Below are positions 44,529 through 54,172 of a stretch of DNA of 64,000 bases, piece by piece. Source of the DNA: Labrenzia sp. R4_2 (GTDB lineage Bacteria > Pseudomonadota > Alphaproteobacteria > Rhizobiales > Stappiaceae). Under the pieces are notes generated by a model. That model saw only the letters and a program-made list of their open reading frames with translations. It was not told where the DNA came from and did not search any database. The stretch lies in the NCBI RefSeq assembly GCF_017743865.1, contig NZ_JAGHRJ010000002.1, forward strand, positions 186,001 through 250,000. The letters are read 5' to 3'. Positions within the stretch are counted from its first letter, which is position 1. Each line of letters begins with the position of its first letter. Both the position numbers and the translations under genes were made by a program.

Positions 44529-45971
44529 ATGAAGGGTGTTGTTCGGCTCTTGGCGTTGGTCGCTGCTTTAGCGGCGTGCAATGGTGCGATTGCACAGGAT
44601 AGACCCAACCTACTTCTCATATTTCTTGATAACTTCGGCTGGGGCGAACCGGGCTTCAACGGCGGTGGTATTGTCCGTGGCGCAGCCACGCCCGAGTTGG
44701 ACCAGCTCGCAGCGGATGGATTGCGCCTCACAAACTTTAATGTCGAAGTTCAGTGTACTCCGTCCCGCTCAGCAATCATGACCGGTCGCTATGCCATTCG
44801 CAGCGGAAACGGAACAGTACCATTGGGCGAAGGTGTATACGGCCTGGTTCAATGGGAAGTCACGATGGCGGAAATGCTGTCGAACGTTGGATATGCGACC
44901 GGTATGTTCGGGAAGTGGCATCTTGGCCGGACGGAAGGACGGTTCCCTACCGACCAAGGCTTTGATGAGTGGTATGGGGTTCCGAACTCAACCGACGAAG
45001 CCGTCTACTCGTCGCTGGCTGAGTTCGCCGACAGCGGTGTTGCCGAAACCTTCGTGCTGCAAAGCACAAAGGACAGCACACCCGAGCAGGTTCGTCCCTA
45101 CACCCTGGATTACAGACCGGTCATTGACCGGGATCTGACAGACAAAGCTAAAGACTTCATGGCGCGGCAGGTCGCCGAAAAAAAAACCTTTTTCGTGTAT
45201 TTGCCCTATACCGCAACGCACTTTCCCACGATGCCGCATCCGGACTTTGTCGGAAGGTCTGGCAAAGGGCCTTGGGGTGATCTTTTGATGCAGGTCGATA
45301 GTTATGTTGGTGAGTTACTGGATACAGTCGATGAGCTTGGTGTTTCAGAGAACACAATTGTCATCTTCACCGCTGACAACGGCCCAGAAGCACTAAGCTC
45401 AGGAGAAACATCCCTTACCGTTGAAACCGCTATTCACGGGTCCGCAGGCCCATGGCGGTCAACATTGTTTACTGGCTACGAAGGGGCTCTCAGGGTTCCT
45501 TTTGCTATGCGATGGCCCAGTCGGATAGAGCCTGGGAGCGTAAGCGATGAAATCGTACATGCGATGGATCTGTTTCCCACCTTCGCCCGGTTGGCCGGCG
45601 GCGAAGTTCCTTCCGACAGGGTGATTGACGGGATAGATATGGCGGAGTTCTTCACTGGTGAACGGGCGAACTCAGGGCGCGAGGGTTTCATCGTCTATAT
45701 GGGGAACGACGTTTTTGGCGTGAAATGGCGGGACTGGAAGCTGCACTTCAACGAACAGACAGGCTGGAACGGTGTCCTTCGCGAATACACCATGCCGCGC
45801 GTCTACAATTTGATGAACGACCCGCAAGAACGTGACAACGTTTTGTTCCCTCACACATGGGTGCCGAAGGCGGCCTTACCACAATTGGAAGATCATATCG
45901 CGTCATTGAAGCAGTCTCCTCCAATACCGACGGGTGCTCCTGATCCGTATGAACCGCCAAAAAGCCAATAA
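44529..45971 (+). CDS. exported type I sulfatase, possible lipoprotein
   Basis: The start at 44529 is chosen for the signal peptide MKGVVRLLALVAALAACNGA and the GGAGA upstream. The 480-residue enzyme has CTPSRSAIMTGR with formylglycine Cys76, LDNFGWGEPG as the first metal site (second Asp replaced by Asn), GKWHLGR and TADNGPE. A lipobox LAAC ends at residue 17, so it could be lipidated; cleavage after AIA is the alternative. It lacks the N-terminal extension of the two other sulfatases here. The substrate is unknown. Confidence 0.88.
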   Translation: MKGVVRLLALVAALAACNGAIAQDRPNLLLIFLDNFGWGEPGFNGGGIVRGAATPELDQLAADGLRLTNFNVEVQCTPSRSAIMTGRYAIRSGNGTVPLGEGVYGLVQWEVTMAEMLSNVGYATGMFGKWHLGRTEGRFPTDQGFDEWYGVPNSTDEAVYSSLAEFADSGVAETFVLQSTKDSTPEQVRPYTLDYRPVIDRDLTDKAKDFMARQVAEKKTFFVYLPYTATHFPTMPHPDFVGRSGKGPWGDLLMQVDSYVGELLDTVDELGVSENTIVIFTADNGPEALSSGETSLTVETAIHGSAGPWRSTLFTGYEGALRVPFAMRWPSRIEPGSVSDEIVHAMDLFPTFARLAGGEVPSDRVIDGIDMAEFFTGERANSGREGFIVYMGNDVFGVKWRDWKLHFNEQTGWNGVLREYTMPRVYNLMNDPQERDNVLFPHTWVPKAALPQLEDHIASLKQSPPIPTGAPDPYEPPKSQ

Positions 45972-46039
45972 GATCTAGACCAATACCCAGTCTGTGATAC
46001 GATTTTTGTTCAGGAGAAAGCTTCCGGGAGGAGACCGTT

Positions 46040-47965
46040 ATGAAGGCCACACTGTATGCGACCGTTTCCTTGGTTTTCCTTGCTGGGGCCGCTTGGGCAA
46101 CAGACGGGGTGCCGAGCAAAGAGGCCGCGGAAGGAACCTTCAAGGCGCCGCCATTTTCGCCTTACGCCAACCGCACCATCCCGGAACGGCCTCTTTGGGG
46201 CGACACGCATCTCCATACTGGTCTTTCGCTGGATGCAGGCGCATTTGGCAACACTTTGCTACCCGATACGGCCTGGCGGTTTGCCAAGGGCGAACAGGTG
46301 ATCTCATCGACAGGTCAGCCGGTTCGGCTGGCGCGTCCGCTCGACTGGATGGTTCTGACCGACCACACGGATCTGATGGGTTTTGCACCGGATCTGCAGG
46401 CCGGCAAACCCGGAGTGCTTGCCGATCCCAAAGGTCGCGAATGGTATGAAGGCTATTCGCAAGGCGGAGCGGCGGCTGGAAAGGCCGCCTTCGACTTGAT
46501 TACCAACTTCTCGCAAATGACACTCCCGGAACTTTTGCTGGAATCCTACAGTCCGGGTGCGGATGCCTTTGCCTTCACCTGGGAACACATTGTCGATGCG
46601 GCGGAGCGGCATAACGATCCGGGCACCTTCACGGCCTTCATCGGCTTTGAATGGACATCTGTTCCCAAGGGTTTCAACCTGCACCGCAACGTGATGCTGC
46701 GCGATGGACCGGTGCGGGCCAAACAGGTCGTGCCACCGGTCACACAACCTCCTTATGGCGATACGAATCCGGAAAGTCTTTACGAATGGCTGGAGATGTA
46801 TCAGGAAAAAACCGGCGGACGGGCCGTTGCCTTTGCCCACAATGGCAACCTGTCAAATGGCTGGATGTTCCCGACAGAAGATACCTACCATGGTGGAACA
46901 GTTGATCAGGATTATGTCGAGCGGCGCGCGAAGTGGGAGCCCCACTACGAAGTCACGCAGATCAAGGGAGATGGCGAAGCCCATCCGGCGCTGAGCCCGG
47001 AGGACACATTCGCTGATTACGAAAACTGGGATGTCGGCAACCTCGATCTGACCCAACTAAAAACTGAAGACATGCTGTCCGGTGAATATGCCCGCGAGGC
47101 GCTGAAACGCGGTTTGATGCTGGAAGAGAAATTCGGCGTAAACCCCTACAAGTTCGGCATGGGCGGTGCCACGGACAGTCACACGGCCCTGGCAACGGCC
47201 GAAGAAGAGAATTTCTTCAGCAAATCGGTCAGCGTGGAACCGTCGCCGACCCGGATCCAACACCCCTTCGTCAAGAGCGATCTGGGGGAGATTCCGGGGC
47301 ATCTTATGGTGGCATCGGGATACACGGCAGTCTGGGCGACCGAAAACACCCGGGCGGCGATTTTCGACGCATTCAAACGCCGCGAAACCTATGCTACGAC
47401 CGGGCCGCGGATCGGTCTGCGGTTTTTTGGGGGCTGGGAGTACACCAATGACGACTTGCGCACGCGCATGCCGGCCGAGGCAGGATACGCCAAGGGGGTT
47501 CCGATGGGCGGCGATTTGCGCCCTCGAACCGGGGATGGCGCGCCGAGTTTCATGATCTATGCGTTGCGCGATCCGGTCGGTGCCAATCTTGACCGGCTTC
47601 AGGTGGTCAAGGGATGGCTGGACAGTGACGGATCACTTCAGGAAAAAGTCTACGACGTAGCTTGGTCGGGCGAGCGGGATGCCGATGCAGACGGGAATGT
47701 TCCTGCCGTTGGGACGACAGTGGATCTGGAGACCGCGAGCTGGACAAACACAATCGGGGCTTCGGAACTCGCGACGGTCTGGACCGACCCGGATTTCAAT
47801 CCTGCGGAGCGCGCGTTCTATTACGTCCGTGTTCTGGAAATTCCGACCCCGCGGTGGGTGGTCTATGACAAGGTCCGCTTCGGCATTGACTTGCCACAGG
47901 ATGCGAGGCTGACGCACCAGGAACGGGCCTACTCGTCTCCGATCTGGTACACACCGCGCGGCTAG
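46040..47965 (+). CDS. DUF3604 exported protein (PHP-like metalloenzyme family)
   Basis: The 641-residue protein has a signal peptide (about 1-20, GAAWAT). It carries the DUF3604 metal-binding pattern: [11 protein letters not shown] near 53, LTDHTD near 108, [10 protein letters not shown] near 262 and GATDSHTA near 378. These His/Asp sets suggest a hydrolytic metalloenzyme of the PHP fold. It lies 68 bases after the sulfatase gene on the same strand and is probably co-transcribed. DUF3604 proteins are frequent near sulfatases in marine bacteria; their reaction is not established. Confidence 0.85.
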   Translation: MKATLYATVSLVFLAGAAWATDGVPSKEAAEGTFKAPPFSPYANRTIPERPLWGDTHLHTGLSLDAGAFGNTLLPDTAWRFAKGEQVISSTGQPVRLARPLDWMVLTDHTDLMGFAPDLQAGKPGVLADPKGREWYEGYSQGGAAAGKAAFDLITNFSQMTLPELLLESYSPGADAFAFTWEHIVDAAERHNDPGTFTAFIGFEWTSVPKGFNLHRNVMLRDGPVRAKQVVPPVTQPPYGDTNPESLYEWLEMYQEKTGGRAVAFAHNGNLSNGWMFPTEDTYHGGTVDQDYVERRAKWEPHYEVTQIKGDGEAHPALSPEDTFADYENWDVGNLDLTQLKTEDMLSGEYAREALKRGLMLEEKFGVNPYKFGMGGATDSHTALATAEEENFFSKSVSVEPSPTRIQHPFVKSDLGEIPGHLMVASGYTAVWATENTRAAIFDAFKRRETYATTGPRIGLRFFGGWEYTNDDLRTRMPAEAGYAKGVPMGGDLRPRTGDGAPSFMIYALRDPVGANLDRLQVVKGWLDSDGSLQEKVYDVAWSGERDADADGNVPAVGTTVDLETASWTNTIGASELATVWTDPDFNPAERAFYYVRVLEIPTPRWVVYDKVRFGIDLPQDARLTHQERAYSSPIWYTPRG

Positions 47966-48278
47966 TGCGGCATTTTCCGGAGGTTAGCGTACTTCATCTG
48001 AAGCGACCTCTGGAACAGTTACATCGGTCAAAACCACAAAGCTGAAAACAACGCCGCCACTCGGTGACCTACCCGCGCCTGCGCAGCAAGGGTATTGTTC
48101 AGCTAAAACCGGGCCGAAACATCTCGGGCGGATTTCGGGCCGCATGGAGAGAGGGCTAAGCCCCAAGCCGCGGATCGCCACCACCGACCCTAGAAACCTG
48201 ATCCGGTAAATTGGCGACAAGGTTTTGGTTCCAACAGGCCAGCGTGGCCTCGTCCAATCCGCGTTCCATCATCAGTCA
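47966..48278. other. intergenic stretch without a gene
   Basis: No coding or RNA feature is recognised between the DUF3604 gene and the convergent M20 hydrolase gene, apart from the hairpin listed next. Confidence 0.5.
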
Positions 48279-48309
48279 GTTAGAGCCCATGAGCAACGGG
48301 GGCTCTAAC
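48279..48309 (-). terminator. hairpin between convergent genes
   Basis: A perfect ten-base-pair stem GTTAGAGCCC/GGGCTCTAAC with an eleven-base loop lies 12 bases beyond the stop of the M20 hydrolase gene on the minus strand. It probably ends that transcript, and the palindrome can also act on the DUF3604 transcript. Confidence 0.55.
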
Positions 48310-48321
48310 TTGAGAGTTGAT

Positions 48322-49518
48322 TCAAGAGAGCCGGCTGACGGCATCCGATAGAACGCGAAGACCGATGATCAGGTCTTCCGCATTGGTGTCTTCGGTAAAA
48401 TCGTGGCTGATCCCTCCGATCGACGGGACAAACACCATGGCCGCTGGCATCAAGCTGGCCATGTTCGAAGCATCGTGCAGAGCGCCGGACGGCATCTCGC
48501 GCCATTTGCCCGAGGCCTGCGCCTCAGCTCCGGCACAAAGGGCCGCTCGTAAGGTCGGATCCATAGGTACCGGCTGCAGTGCCTTGTTGGGAACGATCTC
48601 GGCCGTCATCCCGTAGTCACCGGCAACGCCGCCAACAAGATCGCGGATGAGCGTTTCCATCCGGGCAAGCCGATCGTCATCAACATCGCGCCATTGCACG
48701 TCGAACATGACTTCGCCTGGCACGATGGAGGGCGCGTTGGGCCGCAAGTGTACCCGTCCAATCGTCCAGACTGTGCGAGGCGTTACAATGTTTCGAAGAC
48801 GGTCGTTGAGAGCGGTGTTGAACGCCGACAGTGCTTGGAACGCATCCTTTCGCTGGTGCATGAGGGTTGTTCCGGCGTGGTTTTGCTGACCGGTCAAAGT
48901 CGCTTGCAGCTGCCGGGATCCGACGATGTCCGTGACAACACCAATTGCCTCCCCTGCCTCGTCCAGCGTGCTGCCCTGTTCGATATGCAATTCGATGAAC
49001 CCAGAGAAGTGCGTGTGCGGTACGACTCCGCCTCTAAGACCCGCCATCGCAGACCGTGCCTCGCGGAAGGAAGTTCCGTTTACGTCCGTGAAGGTGTCAG
49101 CTTCGGCCAGCTGTGTCTTGCCTGAATAAATGCTGGATCCTGTCAGAGCCCCAAAGCGCCCCTCCTCGTCCTGAAAATTCACAACGGAAACGGAAGGACC
49201 GCCTGCTTCTTTTGCCGCCCGCGCGACCTCCAAAGCGGCAATGACACCCAAGGCCCCATCCAGCCAACCGCCTTCAGGTTGGGTATCGCTGTGAGACCCC
49301 AAAAGAATGGATGGTTCTTCAGCCAGACCAAAAACGTTGCCCGCCGGGTCCACATGCGGCGCAAGACCGGCCGCCGCCAACTGGTCGAACAGCCACGTCC
49401 GGGCCGCAACGTCTGGATCCGAAAAGGCCGGACGCACCACGCCCTTGCCCACACCACTCGCGCCGAAGGATCGCAAGGTGTGAAGATCTTGCAAAAACCT
49501 ATCTGGCTGAACCTCCAT
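48322..49518 (-). CDS. M20 Zn-dependent amidohydrolase (hydantoinase/carbamoylase family)
   Basis: The 398-residue enzyme belongs to the N-carbamoyl-L-amino acid hydrolase/allantoate amidohydrolase family. Visible metal and catalytic residues include His76 and Asp87 ([15 protein letters not shown]), Glu118-Glu119 (QDEEGRF), His178 (ELHIEQG) and a C-terminal His in GGISHDF. The dimerisation domain covers about 200-310 with NHAGTT. It hydrolyses carbamoyl or ureido bonds in the cytoplasm; the exact substrate cannot be told. No pathway partner is adjacent. Confidence 0.85.
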   Translation of the reverse strand: MEVQPDRFLQDLHTLRSFGASGVGKGVVRPAFSDPDVAARTWLFDQLAAAGLAPHVDPAGNVFGLAEEPSILLGSHSDTQPEGGWLDGALGVIAALEVARAAKEAGGPSVSVVNFQDEEGRFGALTGSSIYSGKTQLAEADTFTDVNGTSFREARSAMAGLRGGVVPHTHFSGFIELHIEQGSTLDEAGEAIGVVTDIVGSRQLQATLTGQQNHAGTTLMHQRKDAFQALSAFNTALNDRLRNIVTPRTVWTIGRVHLRPNAPSIVPGEVMFDVQWRDVDDDRLARMETLIRDLVGGVAGDYGMTAEIVPNKALQPVPMDPTLRAALCAGAEAQASGKWREMPSGALHDASNMASLMPAAMVFVPSIGGISHDFTEDTNAEDLIIGLRVLSDAVSRLS

Positions 49519-50125
49519 GCTGACCTTTCCAAACCTACATCACCTTGAAATTAAGGCACATCCCGCAATTCTTACGTCCCGCACGTGAAACTGCAACCGA
49601 TCTGAGCATTTATAAACTCAACTTATCCAAAAGCAGGCAGGTCAGGACTCGGTAGACCAAATGAGAGAGCAGAGTATTCCGAGCACAACCATCTGATCTC
49701 GTTTGTGTTGGTATGCCCAGAATGCCGTTTAAGTGCTTTGCCAATTCAGGCCATCGAACTGTGGGCCGCATTTGCGCCGGAACGTATAATGTTCATGTCC
49801 TGTTTGTCGTTTCCAAACGAAACCAATACTGGCCAAGTGGCATAGATCGCGCATTCCAGATTCCGATCGAAAAACTGTTTCCGCAGTCCCCCCCTCTTTT
49901 GAACATGACCCTGACCATGAACCTGACACTTCCGCGAACACCACGTGCGTCCGTGTCCTGGGATGGCGAACGACCTCGTGGGACAGATAACGACCTGAAA
50001 GGACCCACGCGTTTTCTGGCCACATCTCATGTGCTCGCTCTGCCCGATGCTGCCTGCATGATCTCGATTTTGAGATTAATCCAACCTTCCCGCCTCCCCG
50101 CCACTAGATGCACCGAAACGAAAAA
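49519..50125. other. long stretch without a convincing gene
   Basis: Open frames occur on both strands between 49713 and 50177 but none has recognisable domains, a good ribosome site or an operon context. I see no RNA gene. The stretch may be decayed sequence next to the insertion sequence. Confidence 0.45.
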
Positions 50126-50152
50126 TGCGCCGCCCGGTTGCCCGGTGGCGCA
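50126..50152. terminator. strong GC-rich hairpin
   Basis: TGCGCCGCCCGG and CCCGGTGGCGCA pair over eleven of twelve positions around a three-base loop, flanked by A-rich sequence on the left and CTTTCT on the right. It could terminate transcription from either side. No adjacent gene was assigned to it. Confidence 0.45.
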
Positions 50153-50195
50153 CTTTCTGAGAATAACTAAACCCTAGCGTTTAGTGCCGAACTAG

Positions 50196-51042
50196 GTCCT
50201 GTTGACAAAGTGGGTTCCCAAATCAGCTGAGCTGTGATTCAAGACTGTCTTTTAGGAGCTAGTCTTGGCACGTGGCGATCTGACAGACGCAGAATGGGAA
50301 TTGATCGAAGCGCTTCTTCCTTCGGAGCGAGGCCGAAAGTCCCGCCCGGCTCAGGATAACCGCCGTTATCTGAACGGGATGCTGCATGTCCTGCGGGTTG
50401 GCTGCCCTTGGCGGGATATGCATGAACGCTATGGAAAATGGAACTCGGTCTATGTCCGGTTTCGCCGGTGGGCGGAACAAGGCGTTTGGGATGGGTTGCT
50501 CGAAACGCTGGTGGATCTCGGGCTTACCGATGACTGGCAACACATGATCGACAGCACCACAGTCCGCGGCCATAGTCAGGCAGCAGGCGCTAAAGGGGGA
50601 CTCATAAGGAGGCTTTTGGTCGATCACGCGGCGGCTTTACGACGAAAACCCACGCCAGAGCAGACGGTCAAGGACGCCCTCTCGGCTTTGTCCTGACAGG
50701 CGGCGAAGTATCAGACTACAGCGCCGGTCCCGCCCTCTTGGATATGCCTTTACGCAAGCCCCGGCTGTTCCTGGCGGACAGGGGATACGATGGCGATGCA
50801 GTGCACCAAAGCCTGCTGCTGGTTGGCATCAGCCCGGTCATTCCGCCAAAGTCCAACCGCAAGGAGCGAATTCCCTGCGACCTTCGGGCTTACAAGGACA
50901 GGAACCGGATCGAGCGAATGTTCAACAAGGTCAAACAGTTCCGAAGGATTGCCACTCGGTACAATAAAACCAAAAGATCCTTTGCCGCGTTCCTTAATCT
51001 CGCAGCTGCACGCATCTGGTTACGAGACTTTGTCAACAGAAC
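50196..51042 (+). mobile_element. IS5-family insertion sequence, IS427-like group
   Basis: The 847-base element has terminal inverted repeats GTCCTGTTGACAAAGT and, at the right, ACTTTGTCAACAGAAC (one mismatch in sixteen). It is flanked by direct CTAG copies (50192-50195 and 51043-51046), the four-base YTAR-type duplication typical of the IS427 group. It encodes the transposase in two overlapping frames. Both ends and duplications are intact, which suggests recent insertion. Confidence 0.9.
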
Positions 51043-51046
51043 CTAG
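50265..51046 (+). CDS. IS427-type transposase made by -1 frameshift
   Basis: The first frame (50265-50696, TTG start after AGGAG) encodes the DUF4096-like N-terminus (LTDAEWELIEALLP, HMIDSTTVRGHSQ). The catalytic second part is read in the -1 frame through SRGGFTTKTHARADGQGRP and FLADRGYDGDAV to NRIERMFNKVKQFR. The switch can occur at the run AAAGGGGG near 50591, as is known for this group. Asp in IDSTT, Asp in ADRGYD and Glu in RIERMF are the likely DDE residues. The stop TAG lies within the CTAG target copy. Confidence 0.85.
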
Positions 51047-51905
51047 ATCAACCCTATGATCCCGCGAATGCTGTACATTAGTCATCTGACGCCATTCTTT
51101 CTTGTTTTCAAACGACCTGCCTCAATCTTTATGCAATTGAAATATTGTGCCTTTTTCTCGATTAAAGGGAATTCAAACCAATCAAAAATCGTTTCTGGTC
51201 ACGCTTACCATCCTCAACGCACAGAGGCTTGCCAATTGTTGTACTCCTCGAGCAAAGCCGCATAAGTCTTTGTAATTATGAAGAAACGACCAAATCACAT
51301 TCAAATCAGCCATATTGGCGTCAAAAACACCTACATGCAGAACCATCCTGCAACTGATCAAGAACAGCTCTTACCGAGCGCCCCATTTCGATCACAAGGA
51401 GTGTAGCCATGGCTTGAGCGATTGGGCTCGTTTTCATCAGACAATGTTGTTTTATATATACTGTTCTTATACATACCCACTGTGGTTGGCATGGCATGCC
51501 AAACTGTATTGGCATGGGGTGATGCCCCAACATCGGCCACGGTACGACCGCCGGTTTGCAATTCGATCGCCCAAACTCTCAAACAGCGCAACTTGAGAAG
51601 TTCAGATTTTATCGCCCCGTCGCGATCTAACAGAAATATTTTGGGGTAAGTTTGGGGTAAAATTCAGAGTTTATAGAGTGTCGATCACTTATTTTCTTAT
51701 ATTTTTCAGTTGTTTATGAAATTCCTATCGAGAGGTTGTCATTCTACTCAGGGAGCCACTCTCTTTTCTAAAAACATGCAATTGATCAGATCGACGCACA
51801 ATCGGCCCTGAGGCCTGTTCACGCTTGAAGCTTGAGCGTTCGAAAACGCAAAAATCAAGGACTGACGGAAACCGCCAGCCCCGCCCTGTCATGGGCTGCC
51901 GTCGA
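51047..51905. other. AT-rich non-coding stretch
   Basis: This segment is visibly richer in A and T than the neighbouring genes and no gene is convincing in any frame. It holds two copies of TTTGGGGTAA near 51.65 kb, listed separately. It may be the edge of an integrated element or a decayed zone. Confidence 0.45.
51636..51660. repeat. ATATTTTGGGGTAA, copy 2, plus a second TTTGGGGTAA
   Basis: Bases 51636-51649 repeat the 14-base sequence at 24008-24021. A shorter copy, TTTGGGGTAA, follows at 51651-51660. The first copy is next to an integrase remnant, so this pair may be the attachment sites of an old island of about 27.6 kb; this is not proven. Confidence 0.4.
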
Positions 51906-52673
51906 TCAGTCCAGGTTCACTTTGTACTCAGCCTTCAATTCCGCGACCTTGTCAGCGTTTTCGGACATCCAAGAATTAAAGTCCGCAATCAACTCCGGCT
52001 TTGTTGTCGTGCTGGCATAATAGTAGTCGCGGGTATGCTTGAGATCCGGATCGAACGAGAGCGCATTCGGCTGCCCCATTTCCCCCAGTTGGTGCTAAAT
52101 GACCGCTACGTTGGCATAAGCAGCATCGATACGGCTGTTTATGGCTTGTTTGATCAGACCATCCAGGGATTTCACTTCCGACAACTCAACGGCCCCTGAG
52201 GAGGTCAGATCGATCCAGGACCACGGCGTAAAGCCGCGCACGGTACCCAGTTTCTTGACCGACCCCATCCCTTTGCCGACATTGCCCGGCGTCACAGAGA
52301 CCCCATCGATGTATTCGACCACCTTGTCTGAGTAGACCACCGGCTTGCCATCCTTCAAATCCGCGGACCAATAGGCATTGTCCGGATATTTGATATCGAC
52401 CGTTCCTTCGACCAGGTTTTCCATCAAGCGCTTGATCGGATACGCCTCATATTTCAGCGTGTGTCCGTTATCCGACGCCCATGCATCCAGCAGCGCCCGT
52501 CCAAAACCACCATACTCCCCGCCCTCCATGGTGTAATGCGGGTAGTAGGTTAGATCTTCAACGCCAACAATTACGGTATCTGCCAGTGCTGCAGATGAAA
52601 GTGAAACACCTCCAACAAAAACAGCATGAATCGGCAGTAATTTTACGAATGACTTAAGATCTGCGTATCTCAT
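51906..52673 (-). pseudogene. family 3 ABC substrate-binding protein with one amber codon
   Basis: From ATG 52673 to a TGA at 51906-51908 the frame holds 255 codons, the normal length for this family. A single in-frame TAG (52095-52097) breaks it after residue 192. The N-terminus is a signal peptide (about 1-31, SSAALADTV), then a binding fold with YGGFGRALLDAWASDNG and IKYPDNAYWSADLKDG. After the TAG the same frame continues with FDPDLKHTRDYYYAS and a normal C-terminus. It is a very young pseudogene, a strain-specific mutation, or read through. No permease gene is adjacent. Confidence 0.8.
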
Positions 52674-53274
52674 GTTCCCTTACCTTTCTTGGCAATCTAT
52701 CTGGAACTTGGTCTCACAACGTAATTGAGAACCCAATGAATTACGCATTTATTAATTCATATTTGGAAACAACTTTAAATTCCTTCTCGTAATTTTTGAT
52801 AATCACTCCAGAAAAACAAAAAATTGGATAGTACGACACACCTTAACCTTCCGCAGAGGCAAGAGTGACCAATGCTCATATTCATTTAACTCAGAAAGAA
52901 GCCTGCTGGTTTTTTTGCTCAAAAATGGGCCATTTTTCGTTGCCGATCCGCAACAGACCCGACCGACCGCAGATTTTATCCGCAATACTTACAATGAAGA
53001 TAACATCACGTCAGCGTGATTTTTCTTGCACTGAGGCGATTAAGACACACTTATTAACGGAAAGTAGCCAGAAACAAGCAGTTTTGTGATGTTTATTACA
53101 CCCATTCACCAGATTGTGGTGCGATAATGGCGAAATAGTGGCTGCGCATAAAGGGGCGCTTTCACGCTAAAAGACGAAAAACAAAAGGAATTTGGTCAAG
53201 AAGTCCAAAACGGACCAGGATCACAAGGCCCCAAAGCGCGGTAAATTGAGTTGTATTAGCCTTGGGAGGCGATC
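52674..53274. other. AT-rich intergenic stretch
   Basis: No gene or RNA feature is recognised in these 600 bases. The stretch should contain the promoters of the binding-protein gene (leftward) and of the small exported protein gene (rightward). Confidence 0.45.
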
Positions 53275-53871
53275 ATGCAACGGAATACCAAAGCAGGAGC
53301 GTTTGCGCTTGGCCTCATCCTCGCGTTTGCGGGAAGCGCGGCAGCCAGTCCTTTGCCGCAAGAAACGATTACTCTGCCAGAAGACAGCCTTGAGGTAACA
53401 GTCGCCTCTGCGAGCCTGGATCAAAAAGATCCGCTTGAGAGCGAACTGACCATATGGGTCGGAGAAGTGCACTTGAACGGCCGCGACGTCGTTTGGGTTG
53501 AACTGATCGATTCCTATGGTGAAGTGATTTACGATTCCGAAGTCAGCACCAACGAAACCCATCTGTTGCCGGATGGACGCGCGGTCGTGGTCAATGCGCT
53601 GGATCCGCAGACTATGGTCGCGGAGAAGGATGAGTCCCGTCTCGTAACCGAAGGCGCACTTGTCGTGACCCGGCGGGTCATCAACGATGGTGGCAACGCT
53701 GCGGCGGTTGAATTGATCGAAACATCGGACGAACCCGTTCGTAAGGGCACGATGCTCGAAATCGCCGACTTCGGCCAGACGGTTTGGGAACGCGTTGTTG
53801 CATTCTTCAACGCAGCCACAAGTCAGGTAAAGGTCGCATGGACCTGGCTGGTCGACACGCTTCAAGCCTGA
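53275..53871 (+). CDS. exported protein of unknown function
   Basis: The 198-residue protein has a signal peptide (about 1-24, AGSAAASPL), a beta-rich middle (about 30-140) and a C-terminal amphipathic or hydrophobic helix (VAFFNAATSQVKVAWTWLVD, about 173-192). GGAGG lies upstream of the ATG. No family is recognised. It stands alone, followed by a GC-rich hairpin. Confidence 0.7.
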   Translation: MQRNTKAGAFALGLILAFAGSAAASPLPQETITLPEDSLEVTVASASLDQKDPLESELTIWVGEVHLNGRDVVWVELIDSYGEVIYDSEVSTNETHLLPDGRAVVVNALDPQTMVAEKDESRLVTEGALVVTRRVINDGGNAAAVELIETSDEPVRKGTMLEIADFGQTVWERVVAFFNAATSQVKVAWTWLVDTLQA

Positions 53872-53899
53872 TCGCCATAGTCCCCGCGAACAGGTTGAT

Positions 53900-53925
53900 G
53901 CGGTCCGCTCGTGAGAGCGGGCCGC
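53900..53925 (+). terminator. hairpin after the exported protein gene
   Basis: GCGGTCCGCTC and GAGCGGGCCGC pair over ten of eleven positions around GTGA, 28 bases after the stop. No T-run follows, so termination is likely but not certain. Confidence 0.5.
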
Positions 53926-54062
53926 GCCCCCTTGGCCACGCAAGAGTGACCCGAACCTTCACCCTTTGAAAGTCTGCGCCGCGAACCGCGGCGGGTTGTC
54001 TCTTCATTTTCAACACACCTTTGCCTCGAATTGAATTTTCATAGGAAATTCATTGCCCTGCG

Positions 54063-54088
54063 TGATCCGCACTTTAAACTCCCCCGTA
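54063..54088 (+). promoter_or_regulatory. candidate RpoE (ECF11)-type promoter of the FAD/DUF1365/CFA operon
   Basis: TGATCC (54063-54068) is followed after exactly 16 bases by CGTA (54085-54088), 85 bases upstream of the FAD oxidoreductase start. The same elements with the same spacing precede the ChrR-like gene. TGATCC at -35 is the element known for the ECF11 sigma factor RpoE of Rhodobacter, which is controlled by ChrR. No other TGATCC with this spacing was noticed in the window. Confidence 0.65.
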
Positions 54089-54172
54089 GACGGTCTTGAA
54101 TAGCAACTGACCAACCGACTGGGCTTCCCCACGCTGGGATTTAGGCGGCCCTGCCAAGCCAAAGGATTTAAC

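Noticed and set aside
49713-50177. Open frame of 154 codons in the gap before the IS
   Set aside because: No recognisable domain, no ribosome site and competing frames on the other strand; the composition does not favour it.
53221-53943. Minus-strand open frame of 240 codons
   Set aside because: It is antisense to the exported protein gene at 53275, which has a ribosome site and a signal peptide.
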